From Thermoleophilales bacterium (GTDB taxonomy: Bacteria; Actinomycetota; Thermoleophilia; Solirubrobacterales; 70-9), in the NCBI GenBank assembly GCA_020636955.1, contig JACJWY010000013.1:1-64000 (forward strand): DNA of 64,000 bases, written 5' to 3'. Under the pieces are notes generated by a model that ran no database searches, was not told the DNA's origin, and worked only from the letters and a program-made list of their open reading frames with translations. Both the position numbers and the translations under genes were made by a program. Shown piece by piece: positions 57,700 to 64,000 of this stretch; positions within the stretch are counted from its first letter, which is position 1; each line of letters starts with the position of its first letter.

Positions 57700-59172
57700 G
57701 TGCTGGCGGGCTCGCTGGTTGCACGGGAGAATCAGGTGGTGGCTATCGGAATGACCCGACGTGAACTGGGCAGGGCGACGGTTGCCGGCCTGGCGCTGGC
57801 CGGCTTCGGCGGGGCGATCGGGATTTCCGGTTGTGGCTCGGATGATTCTTCCGGGGTGGCCGGTGAGGGACCGGCTGGTTTGGATTTGGATCAGCGTCAA
57901 GAGGTGATCGACCGGCTCGCTGAGATGCGGGTGCCGAAGCCGGTTGATTTCATCCGGACCGACTGGTCGCATGATCCGCTGGCGTTTTGTTCCTACTCGT
58001 ATCTGGCCCCGACTCGGTATGGGTCGGAGATCCGCCGGATGCTGGCCGAGCCGGTCGGCCGTATCGCCTTCGCCGGGGAAGCGACCGCGAAGATTCCGGC
58101 CACCGTCCACGGGGCGATCCAGGCCGGCAGGGACGCGGCAAAGTACGCGGCCGGGCAGCTTGCGCCAGGGGCCCGGGTCGCGGTGGTTGGAGCCGGTGCT
58201 GCCGGGCTTTCCTGTGCCGGTGAACTCGCGCGTCAGGGTCTGGAGCCTGTGCTCCTCGAAGCTTCCGACCGGGTCGGCGGTCGCGTTCGCGAGGCCGACC
58301 TGGACGGCTCCCCGGTCGAGCTCGGCGCCTCCTGGATCCACGGCGTGGACGGCAATCCGCTGACCGGGCTTGCCGGCGAGGCCGGGATCGGTCTCCACCC
58401 GTTCAGCTACCAACTCGACTTCCCGGTTCCCGGGCAGAAACCCCTGGGTGTATCGGGGGAGCACCGCTACTGGCAGGCGGTCAATTCATTCGGGCCGGGA
58501 TCGGCCCGGTATCCCGACCTTCCCCTTGAGGCGATCCTGCCGAGGCGGCGCGGACCCGGACTCGAGTGGGCGATCCAGAACGAGGTCGCCCAGGAATACG
58601 GAGCAGACCCGGACCAGCTTGCCGCGCTCGCAACCTGGGAAGGGAACTGGCTGGGCGGAGGCGACGTGCTTCTGGACGGGTCCTATTCGAAAGTGGTCGC
58701 CCGACTTTCCGGCGATGCGGAAGTCCGATTCGGCTTCAAGGTCCGCAAGGTCAGTCAGCGGAGAGGTGAGGTGCGGATCGCTGGTGGGGTGGACGCCGAT
58801 CGGGAGGAGGTTGCGGCGGAGGCGGTCGTGATCACGGTCCCGATCGGTGCGCTCAAGGCAGGCGCGATCGAATTCGATCCCCGCCTGCCCGCAGGGAGCA
58901 GGACCGCGATCAGTCAGCTCGGAGCCGGCCTGCTCGACAAGGTCTGGCTGGCCTTCGACCAGCCCTTCTGGCCGGAGGGGGCGGAGGGTTTCAGCTGGAT
59001 CGACCCCCGGAAGCCGGGGCGTTGGGGTAGCTGGGTAAACGCAGTGCCGGTGACCGGCAAGCCGTTCCTTATGACTCTGGCGGGCGGGCACGACGCCCAC
59101 CGCCTGGCGGGCAGGAGCGACCTGGAGGTTGTGGGCAGCGCTATGGCCGCGCTCGAGGCCATGTTCGGCTAG
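57700..59172 (+). CDS. Flavin amine oxidase-like Tat lipoprotein, apparently circularly permuted
   Basis: A 490-residue FAD-dependent oxidoreductase of the flavin monoamine/polyamine oxidase family with its ends in a new order. Residues ~18-45 hold a twin-arginine signal (TRRELGRATVAGLALAGFGG) ending in a lipobox (GISGC). Residues ~64-150 carry what is normally the C-terminal end of this family (TDWSHDPLAFCSYSYLAP, then RIAFAGEATAK...ATVHGAIQAGRDAA). Only after that comes the usual N-terminal FAD Rossmann motif (VAVVGAGAAGLSCAGEL, 161-177; LLEASDRVGGRV, 185-196). The protein stops at AALEAMFG, just where ordinary members continue into the FAGE block. GTG at 57700 has AAGGGG upstream; ATG at 57751 is an alternative. 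Exported, membrane-anchored; substrate unknown. Confidence 0.87.
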   Translation: MLAGSLVARENQVVAIGMTRRELGRATVAGLALAGFGGAIGISGCGSDDSSGVAGEGPAGLDLDQRQEVIDRLAEMRVPKPVDFIRTDWSHDPLAFCSYSYLAPTRYGSEIRRMLAEPVGRIAFAGEATAKIPATVHGAIQAGRDAAKYAAGQLAPGARVAVVGAGAAGLSCAGELARQGLEPVLLEASDRVGGRVREADLDGSPVELGASWIHGVDGNPLTGLAGEAGIGLHPFSYQLDFPVPGQKPLGVSGEHRYWQAVNSFGPGSARYPDLPLEAILPRRRGPGLEWAIQNEVAQEYGADPDQLAALATWEGNWLGGGDVLLDGSYSKVVARLSGDAEVRFGFKVRKVSQRRGEVRIAGGVDADREEVAAEAVVITVPIGALKAGAIEFDPRLPAGSRTAISQLGAGLLDKVWLAFDQPFWPEGAEGFSWIDPRKPGRWGSWVNAVPVTGKPFLMTLAGGHDAHRLAGRSDLEVVGSAMAALEAMFG

Positions 59173-59180
59173 CCGGAGGC

Positions 59181-59921
59181 CTATTTCGAGTCGAGCCCGG
59201 CGTCCTGGCCGGGTTCGTGAATCGGTTCTCCCTCTTCGTCGATCGGGTTCTCGAACGGCTCCGGCTTCTGGTGGCTGTCGGCTTCGCGCTTTGCCTTGCG
59301 GATCTCCAGCACGACCGGGATCACGGAGAGAGCGACCACCAGGATCAGGATGAACTCGATGTTGTTCTTTACGAACTCGATCTGGCCGAGGAAATAGCCG
59401 AGGGTGGTGACGCCGGCGCCCCAAAGAATGCCGCCGATGATGTCGTAGGTGAGGAAGGTCCGGTAATGCATCTGCGAGGTGCCGGCCATGACCGGAACGA
59501 AGGCGCGAACGATCGGGACGAAGCGGGCCAGGATGATCGCCCGGGGGCCGTGCTTTTCGAAAAAGGCGGCGGTCTGGTCGACGTATTCGCGCTTGAAGAA
59601 ACGGCTGTCGGGACGATTGAACAGTGGCGGCCCGAACCTACGGCCGATCCAGTAGCCGGTCTGGTCACCGGCTATAGCGGCGATCGGGATCGTGACCAGG
59701 AGCACCCAGATGTCGGGCAGCACATCATTGGCGGAAAGCAGGCCGGCCGTGAACAGGAGAGAGTCGCCGGGAAGGAAGAAGCCGACCATCAGTCCCGACT
59801 CCATGAAGACGATCGCCAGCACGCCGAGCATGCCGAATGTCCGGATCAGCGAATCCGGGTCCAGCCAGCTGGGGCCGACCGCGAGGGGCAGCCTTTCTAT
59901 GAAGTGAGAGAAAAAGTCCAT
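59181..59921 (-). CDS. DedA-family membrane protein
   Basis: A ~246-residue DedA/SNARE-associated (VTT) family protein. Seen: an N-terminal amphipathic part, LGVLAIVFMESGLMVGFFLPGDSLLFTAG (re-entrant loop with Glu and the Phe-x-Pro-Gly-Asp/Glu motif), GDQTGYWIGRRFGP, FFEKHGPRAIILARFVPIVRAFVPVMAGTSQM (conserved Gly-x3-Arg-x-Ile-Pro-x-Val-Arg type motif), and two C-terminal helices. The C-terminus is acidic. Members flip undecaprenyl phosphate or other lipids. ATG at 59921 is used; an upstream GTG at 59957 is possible. It ends nine bases from the convergent amine oxidase gene and is divergent from the riboswitch operon. Confidence 0.93.
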   Translation of the reverse strand: MDFFSHFIERLPLAVGPSWLDPDSLIRTFGMLGVLAIVFMESGLMVGFFLPGDSLLFTAGLLSANDVLPDIWVLLVTIPIAAIAGDQTGYWIGRRFGPPLFNRPDSRFFKREYVDQTAAFFEKHGPRAIILARFVPIVRAFVPVMAGTSQMHYRTFLTYDIIGGILWGAGVTTLGYFLGQIEFVKNNIEFILILVVALSVIPVVLEIRKAKREADSHQKPEPFENPIDEEGEPIHEPGQDAGLDSK

Positions 59922-59989
59922 GGAGTGGAGGCCGAATCCGGCATCTTGACAGGTCACGCCGCGGCAGGACGCTCTATCATCGCCTTTGA

Positions 59990-60150
59990 AGTCGGTCGCA
60001 CCCCTTCAGCGGGGTCAGGGAATCCGGTCGAAATCCGGAACTGACGCGCAGCGGTAGGGACGTCCTTGAAGGCACATGGCCACTGGACCAAAGGTCTGGG
60101 AAGGCTGCCTCCTCGCAAACGTCCGAGTCCGAAGACCTGCCGGCTTTGCG
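59990..60150 (+). promoter_or_regulatory. Cobalamin riboswitch
   Basis: Conserved parts in the right order: GGGAATCCGGTCGAAATCC, then ACTGACGCGCAGCGGTA, a middle paired region with GGCCACTGG and AAGGTCTGGGAAGGCTGCC, and finally the B12 box AGTCCGAAGACCTGCC. Ends are approximate. It lies in the leader of the gene starting at 60213 and should reduce expression of the operon when adenosyl- or other cobalamins are plentiful. Confidence 0.92.
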
Positions 60151-60212
60151 CTCACTCAGGTGAACGCACCGAAAAAGCGGTCTCGCGTAAGGCCGCCGGA
60201 CAAAAGGAACGC

Positions 60213-60941
60213 ATGACCAATCGAATTACCTCACCCGCCGTCGGGCTGCTGCTCGGGCTGGTCCTCCTGCTCGGTCTAAGCAGCCAGCAGGCCCATGCCG
60301 GGACGAAGGTTCCCGTGCATCTGCGGATTGTCACCTTCAAGGGCAAGATCGTCTTCGATCGGACGGTAAGGACAGGCACCGCGAAGGTCAAGCCAAACGA
60401 CGACTGTCTCGGGGGGCGCACCGGCCCGGCCCGGACCGTGGCCGGAGCGACCGGCATCGGGCTGCTCGCACAGGCATCGATGCAGTACTCCGCGCTGAAG
60501 CCGTTGACGATCGCCGACAGCGATTATGGCTTCGGGGTCTGCGGGATCGGCGGCATAGCCGCCCAGGGCAAACAGTGGTGGTCGCTCTACAACAACTTCA
60601 AGTCAGCGCCGACTGGTGCGGAAGGTCTGAAGCTGAAGAAGGGTGACTCAGTTCTGTTCTACCTGGCGAAGACCTACGAGCAACTGAACCCGGATCTGCT
60701 CTACCTGAACACCCCGGCCAAAGTCAGGAAGGGTGTGACCGTCAAGTCCCGGGTAATGAGCTTTGACTCCGCCGGCAAGAAGTCGCCGGTCGAGGGGGCG
60801 AAGATCACCGGTGGGGCCAGCGATGTCTACACCGACCCGCAGGGTTACGCCAGGGTCAAGATCACCGGCAAGACCCGGATGGTCGCCCGCAAGAGCGGAC
60901 TGATCCCCTCCAACCGGGTGTACGTCTCGATCAGGAAGTAA
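60213..60941 (+). CDS. Secreted DUF4430-like protein under riboswitch control
   Basis: A 242-residue exported protein; ATG at 60213 follows AAAAGGAA, and a signal peptide ends HAHA/AHA-GT. Residues ~30-150 match the DUF4430 pattern, a domain related to the transcobalamin/intrinsic-factor C-terminal domain: VPVHLRIVTFKGKIVFDRTV, then GATGIGLLAQASMQYSALKPLTI, YGFGVCGIGG, and QWWSLYNNFKSAPTGAEGLKLKKGDSVLFYLA. The C-terminal ~80 residues form an Ig-like/carboxypeptidase-regulatory-like beta domain (RVMSFDSAGKKSPVEGAKITGGASDVYTDPQGYARVKI). As the first gene after a cobalamin riboswitch, it may capture B12 or a precursor at the surface. Confidence 0.82.
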   Translation: MTNRITSPAVGLLLGLVLLLGLSSQQAHAGTKVPVHLRIVTFKGKIVFDRTVRTGTAKVKPNDDCLGGRTGPARTVAGATGIGLLAQASMQYSALKPLTIADSDYGFGVCGIGGIAAQGKQWWSLYNNFKSAPTGAEGLKLKKGDSVLFYLAKTYEQLNPDLLYLNTPAKVRKGVTVKSRVMSFDSAGKKSPVEGAKITGGASDVYTDPQGYARVKITGKTRMVARKSGLIPSNRVYVSIRK

Positions 60942-60950
60942 TCGGGGCCG

Positions 60951-61880
60951 ATGATGCTCGCAGCCATCAGCCGACGGACCGGGGGGAGTTTCGCCCCGGC
61001 CGTCGGCATGGCGGCTGTGCTTCTGGCAAGCCTCCTGGTGGCTGGCTGCGGGCTCGGCCCCGGCAAGGACACAGGCGAGGCCAGCCTGCTGGTCACCCGT
61101 GACTACGGGTCCGAATTGCTCATCGACAAGCCGGACCTGCCGGTGAACGAGTCGAGTAACGCGATGCGCATCCTCGACGAAAACGGCGATCTGGATACCC
61201 GCTATGGCGGCGAATTCGTCCAGTCGGTGAACGGGCTCTCCGGCGACCAGGACGGCGGCCGCAGCTACGACTGGTTCTTCGCGGTGAACGGGATCGTCGC
61301 CGAGCGCGGCTCGGCCCAATTCCAGGTGACCGGTGGCGACCAGGTCTGGTGGGATTACCGCGACTGGACCGATGCAATGGAAGTCGGCGCCGTGGTCGGT
61401 CAATACCCGGCGCCCTTCTCGACCGGTTACGACAACCGTCATTGGGGGGTCGAAGTTGACTGCCTCGGTGGCGAGACGGCCTGCGCCATGGTCCGCAACC
61501 AGCTTGAGGGTGACGGGGTGACGCTGAAAGACACTGGCGAGAACATGAAGCTCACGGTCGGCACCTGGGATCACCTGAAGGAAACTCCGGAAGGCCGGCG
61601 GCTCGAAAAGGGACCGCAGAGCAGCGGGGTCTTCGCCGAATTCGGCGTGAAGTCACTGCTCGGCCTCGACGTTGAAGCAAAGGTCCGGCATCTTTACACC
61701 GGTGATGCCGGACTCCTGGCGGCGATGCGCAAGGGCGACGATCCCCCGGTCTGGCTGGTTACGGGCTTGACGGACAAGGGTGTCCAGATGGCTGCGGCGG
61801 CTCTCAACCCGAAAGACCTTGAAAGGCGATACGCGGCGGTGGTCAGCGATGGCCGGGTTTCCTCGCTGCCCGTACCCTGA
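60951..61880 (+). CDS. DUF4430 lipoprotein
   Basis: A 309-residue lipoprotein: signal VGMAAVLLASLLVAGC with the lipidated Cys around residue 33. Residues ~42-145 are a DUF4430 domain (ASLLVTRDYGSELLIDK, then SNAMRILDENGDLDTRYGGEFVQSVNG, SYDWFFAVNGIVAERGSAQFQVTGGDQVWWDY). The Trp-Phe-Phe-x-Val-Asn-Gly and Gly-Asp-x-Val-Trp-Trp phrases are the family signature. The C-terminal half (~150-309) is an unrecognised alpha/beta domain that may act as the transporter-facing binding part. It lies nine bases after the first DUF4430 gene and ten bases before EcfT, in the riboswitch operon. Confidence 0.85.
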   Translation: MMLAAISRRTGGSFAPAVGMAAVLLASLLVAGCGLGPGKDTGEASLLVTRDYGSELLIDKPDLPVNESSNAMRILDENGDLDTRYGGEFVQSVNGLSGDQDGGRSYDWFFAVNGIVAERGSAQFQVTGGDQVWWDYRDWTDAMEVGAVVGQYPAPFSTGYDNRHWGVEVDCLGGETACAMVRNQLEGDGVTLKDTGENMKLTVGTWDHLKETPEGRRLEKGPQSSGVFAEFGVKSLLGLDVEAKVRHLYTGDAGLLAAMRKGDDPPVWLVTGLTDKGVQMAAAALNPKDLERRYAAVVSDGRVSSLPVP

Positions 61881-61890
61881 AGGGCCGACC

Positions 61891-62781
61891 ATGAAGAAGC
61901 TCTCACCAATCGCCTATGTGCCCCGGCGGGAAACCGTTCAGAGCGCCTCGCTGGCTCCGGTCGCGCTCTATCTCGGCTCCTACCTGCTGGTCAGCTTTTT
62001 CTCTTCCGATCCGCTGGTGCTGATCGCCGCCACGGCCGGAGCCGCCCTGGCTGGCTACGGATGCGGTGCCGGCAAGGCCGTCCGCTTTTCCCTGAGGCTC
62101 GGGGCCTTTCTCGCGGTGAGCATGGTGATCATCAACGCCCTGGTCACCGGCCGCGGGGCGACGGTGCTGGCCCGGCTCGGTGACTGGCCGCTGCTCGGTC
62201 AGGTCGACGTGACCGCGGAGGCGATCGCGGCCGGCGGCGTGATCGCCCTGCGGGTTCTCGGGACGATGGTGGTGATCGGAGTCTGGTCGGCCTGCGTCGA
62301 CCCGGACCGGATCCTGCAGGCGGTACATGGGGTGGCCCGTCGCTCGGCCCTCACAGCGACCCTGATCTCGCGGCTGGTCCCGCTGGCCGCCACCGATTAC
62401 GCCCGGATCGGCGAAGCGGCCGAGCTTCGTGGCCCGGCGGCCAGCCCGGTCGGCAGGGGGGCGATGGCGCATCGCCTGCTGGCCGGATCGCTGGACCGGG
62501 CGGTCGATGTGGCAGCGACCCTCGAGCTTCGCGGCTACGGCATCTCGGGCGGGTCGGTCCGCTTCCGCCCGGTTTCCTCGCGCTTCGACCGGCGATTCTG
62601 GATCACCGGTTCCATCCTTACTCTCATCGCCCTGTTCGAACTTCTGGCCGGCTCCGGCCGGTTCGAGACCTATCCGGAGATCAGCTATTCAATGGGCGTC
62701 GAGGCCCCGCTTGCTGCCGTTGCGTTTCTGTCAGGCGGATTCGTGACCTGGCGCCGGGGCGGAAGGGGGAACCAAAGGTGA
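61891..62781 (+). CDS. ECF transporter transmembrane subunit EcfT
   Basis: A 296-residue membrane protein of the EcfT/CbiQ family with about five to six helices. Seen: AAGGVIALRVLGTMVVIGVWSACVDPDRILQAVHGV in the middle. The two cytoplasmic coupling motifs of the Ala-Arg-Gly type appear as AAELRGPAASPVGRGAM and TLELRGYGISGG. The last helices are GSILTLIALFELLAG and APLAAVAFLSGGFVTW. ATG at 61891 follows GAAGGG; the longer frame from 61780 is not needed. The stop overlaps the GTG of the ATPase gene (GTGA). Together with the riboswitch it points to corrinoid transport; the S component is not in view. Confidence 0.88.
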   Translation: MKKLSPIAYVPRRETVQSASLAPVALYLGSYLLVSFFSSDPLVLIAATAGAALAGYGCGAGKAVRFSLRLGAFLAVSMVIINALVTGRGATVLARLGDWPLLGQVDVTAEAIAAGGVIALRVLGTMVVIGVWSACVDPDRILQAVHGVARRSALTATLISRLVPLAATDYARIGEAAELRGPAASPVGRGAMAHRLLAGSLDRAVDVAATLELRGYGISGGSVRFRPVSSRFDRRFWITGSILTLIALFELLAGSGRFETYPEISYSMGVEAPLAAVAFLSGGFVTWRRGGRGNQR

Positions 62782-64000
62782 ACCCGACAACCGCACAGCC
62801 GGCAACCGATCGTCGGTCGTCACTCGCCCTCGAATTCGAAGGTCTCGGATATCGCTACTCGGGGGCCGACACCATGGCGCTCGAGGATGTCTACCTGGCG
62901 ATCGAGCCGGGCGAGTTCATCGTCCTCGCCGGAGGGTCCGGTTCCGGCAAGACTTCGCTGCTCAGGGCCGGTTGCGGGCTCATTCCCCATTTTCACGGGG
63001 GCGAGATCTCCGGTTCCGCGCGGATCGGTGGCAGGTCGACGCTCGAAAGCGGCCCGGGGGAGCTGGCCGATCTGGTCGGCTATGTGGCGCAGGATCCTGA
63101 AACCCAGATCGTCTCGACCACGGTCGCGGCCGAGCTTGACCTGCCGCTCCGCTTCCGCGGGGACCATCCCGCCGAAAGGGCGCGGGCGGTCGAGGAGGTC
63201 GCGCTGGCGCTGGGAATTCCCCATCTCTTGCCCCGTACCGTGGTCACGCTCTCCGGCGGCGAGCTCCAGCGGGTCGCCCTCGCCGTGGCACTGGTCACCA
63301 GGCCGCCACTGATCCTGCTCGACGAGCCCACTTCCCAGCTCGATCCCGTCTCGGGTGACGAGCTGATCTGGCTGCTTCGCCGGCTGAACGAGGAGTGGGG
63401 GGTAGCCGTGGTGCTGGCCGAGCACCGGCTCGAGCGCTGCCTGGCCGCGGCCGATCGGGTTATCGCCATGGACGGCGGCCGGATCGGATTCGACGGGGCA
63501 CCCCGTGAATTTCTCGCCTGGGCGGTCGCCCGGAAACCCGAACTGGCGACACCCTCGGCCCTGATGTTTGCCGGGGCCGGCATCGAACCGCTTCCGGTCG
63601 GGGTCCGCGACGCCCGCCAAATCCTGCGAAACCGCCATCCCCAGGCGGAAACTCCTCACGCCGAATCTTCCGGGAGCGATCACCCACCGAACCGGTGGGC
63701 AAACGCCCCCGGAACCGGTGTGAGGGGGCCGGGATCGGGGGAAGGAACCGTGCTCGAGGCGAAACGGCTCTGGGTCGAGCTGGATCCCGGTGATGGCCCG
63801 GTCGACGTGCTGCGGGGAATCGACCTCGAAGTGCTCCCCGGGGAGAAGGTCGCCCTGATGGGCAGAAACGGAGCGGGCAAGTCCACCCTGCTGAGAGCGG
63901 CGGCGGGTCTGGTCGAACCGGTTTCGGGCAAGGTCGGGACCCCCGGAGGGATTGCTTTGCTGACCCAGAACCCCGGCGACTTTCTGGTCCGCGAGCGGAT
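62778..64000 (+). CDS. Fused double ECF ATPase (EcfA1-EcfA2 type), 3' end outside window
   Basis: A 407-residue portion of an energising ATPase with two ABC domains in one chain. Domain 1: Walker A GGSGSGKTS (about residue 57), VAQDPETQIVSTTVAAEL (ECF-type Q-loop), signature LSGGELQRVAL, Walker B LILLDEPTSQLD, and His in VVLAEHRLERC. A ~50-residue linker follows. Domain 2 begins at VLEAKRLWVELDPGDGPVDVLRGIDLEV with Walker A GRNGAGKST, and is cut by the window end. ECF modules need two ATPases, here in fused form. GTG at 62778 overlaps the EcfT stop. An S component is expected farther downstream. Confidence 0.93.
   Translation, partial: MNPTTAQPATDRRSSLALEFEGLGYRYSGADTMALEDVYLAIEPGEFIVLAGGSGSGKTSLLRAGCGLIPHFHGGEISGSARIGGRSTLESGPGELADLVGYVAQDPETQIVSTTVAAELDLPLRFRGDHPAERARAVEEVALALGIPHLLPRTVVTLSGGELQRVALAVALVTRPPLILLDEPTSQLDPVSGDELIWLLRRLNEEWGVAVVLAEHRLERCLAAADRVIAMDGGRIGFDGAPREFLAWAVARKPELATPSALMFAGAGIEPLPVGVRDARQILRNRHPQAETPHAESSGSDHPPNRWANAPGTGVRGPGSGEGTVLEAKRLWVELDPGDGPVDVLRGIDLEVLPGEKVALMGRNGAGKSTLLRAAAGLVEPVSGKVGTPGGIALLTQNPGDFLVRER

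Noticed and set aside
1..64000. CRISPR array, prophage, insertion sequence or replication origin
   Set aside because: No regular spaced repeats, no transposase or integrase gene, and no DnaA-box cluster were seen on either strand.

Overview
The window looks like chromosomal DNA of a high-GC actinobacterium, most likely from the class Thermoleophilia (Solirubrobacterales-like). This taxonomic call is inference. It rests on GC-rich codon use, many GTG/TTG starts, a six-gene Mce cluster, HtaA-type haem proteins, a YkuD L,D-transpeptidase and many secreted proteins with Lys/Arg-rich C-termini. There is no phage, plasmid, IS element or CRISPR array. Genes are packed tightly and no stretch above 300 bases lacks a gene; the largest gaps (8563-8836, 49586-49823, 36736-36963) hold regulatory-looking repeats or nothing recognisable.

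Layout. 1-6.1 kb: end of an acyl-CoA carboxylase gene, a secreted RTX-like protein, a PAP2 phosphatase, acetoacetyl-CoA synthetase and an M28-like membrane protein. 6.1-10.1 kb: tRNA genes (Leu-CAA, Leu-UAG, Trp, Gly, Pro), a class II amidotransferase, a TetR regulator, and a LAGLIDADG-like gene whose start codon lies inside a consensus SOS box. 10.2-22.6 kb: mostly metabolic and redox genes (FAH-family hydratase, ZIP transporter, 1-Cys peroxiredoxin, cytochrome P450, quinol-type NO reductase with a small partner, HMG-CoA reductase, glutathione peroxidase, NAD formate dehydrogenase). 22.6-31.0 kb: a haem-iron island with a HugZ-like protein divergent from a haem-type ABC transporter (binding protein, permease, ATPase), two HtaA-domain proteins and a PKD surface protein, with three IdeR/DtxR-like boxes. 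31-40.7 kb: formaldehyde-type dehydrogenase plus metallo-beta-lactamase-fold partner, L,D-transpeptidase, type III glutamine synthetase, M23 peptidase and a large secreted protein. 40.7-49.6 kb: six overlapping mce genes, one with a collagen-like tail. 49.8-54.4 kb: four tandem paralogues of an unrecognised secreted family, one frameshifted. 54.5-59.9 kb: exonuclease III behind tRNA-Leu(CAG), tRNA-Glu, an alkylsulfatase, an apparently circularly permuted flavin amine oxidase, and a DedA protein. 60-64 kb: a cobalamin riboswitch ahead of two DUF4430 proteins, EcfT and a fused double ECF ATPase that runs off the window.

How genes work together. The haem island could bind haem at the surface, import it and release its iron under iron control. 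The riboswitch operon is probably a vitamin B12 or corrinoid importer. Formate dehydrogenase and the class III-type dehydrogenase with its hydrolase could oxidise formaldehyde to CO2. The mce cluster probably builds an envelope lipid conduit, but its permease and ATPase genes are not in view. Two places (acetoacetyl-CoA synthetase near 3.7 kb and the third secreted paralogue near 52.75 kb) show apparent small deletions, so sequence errors should be excluded there.
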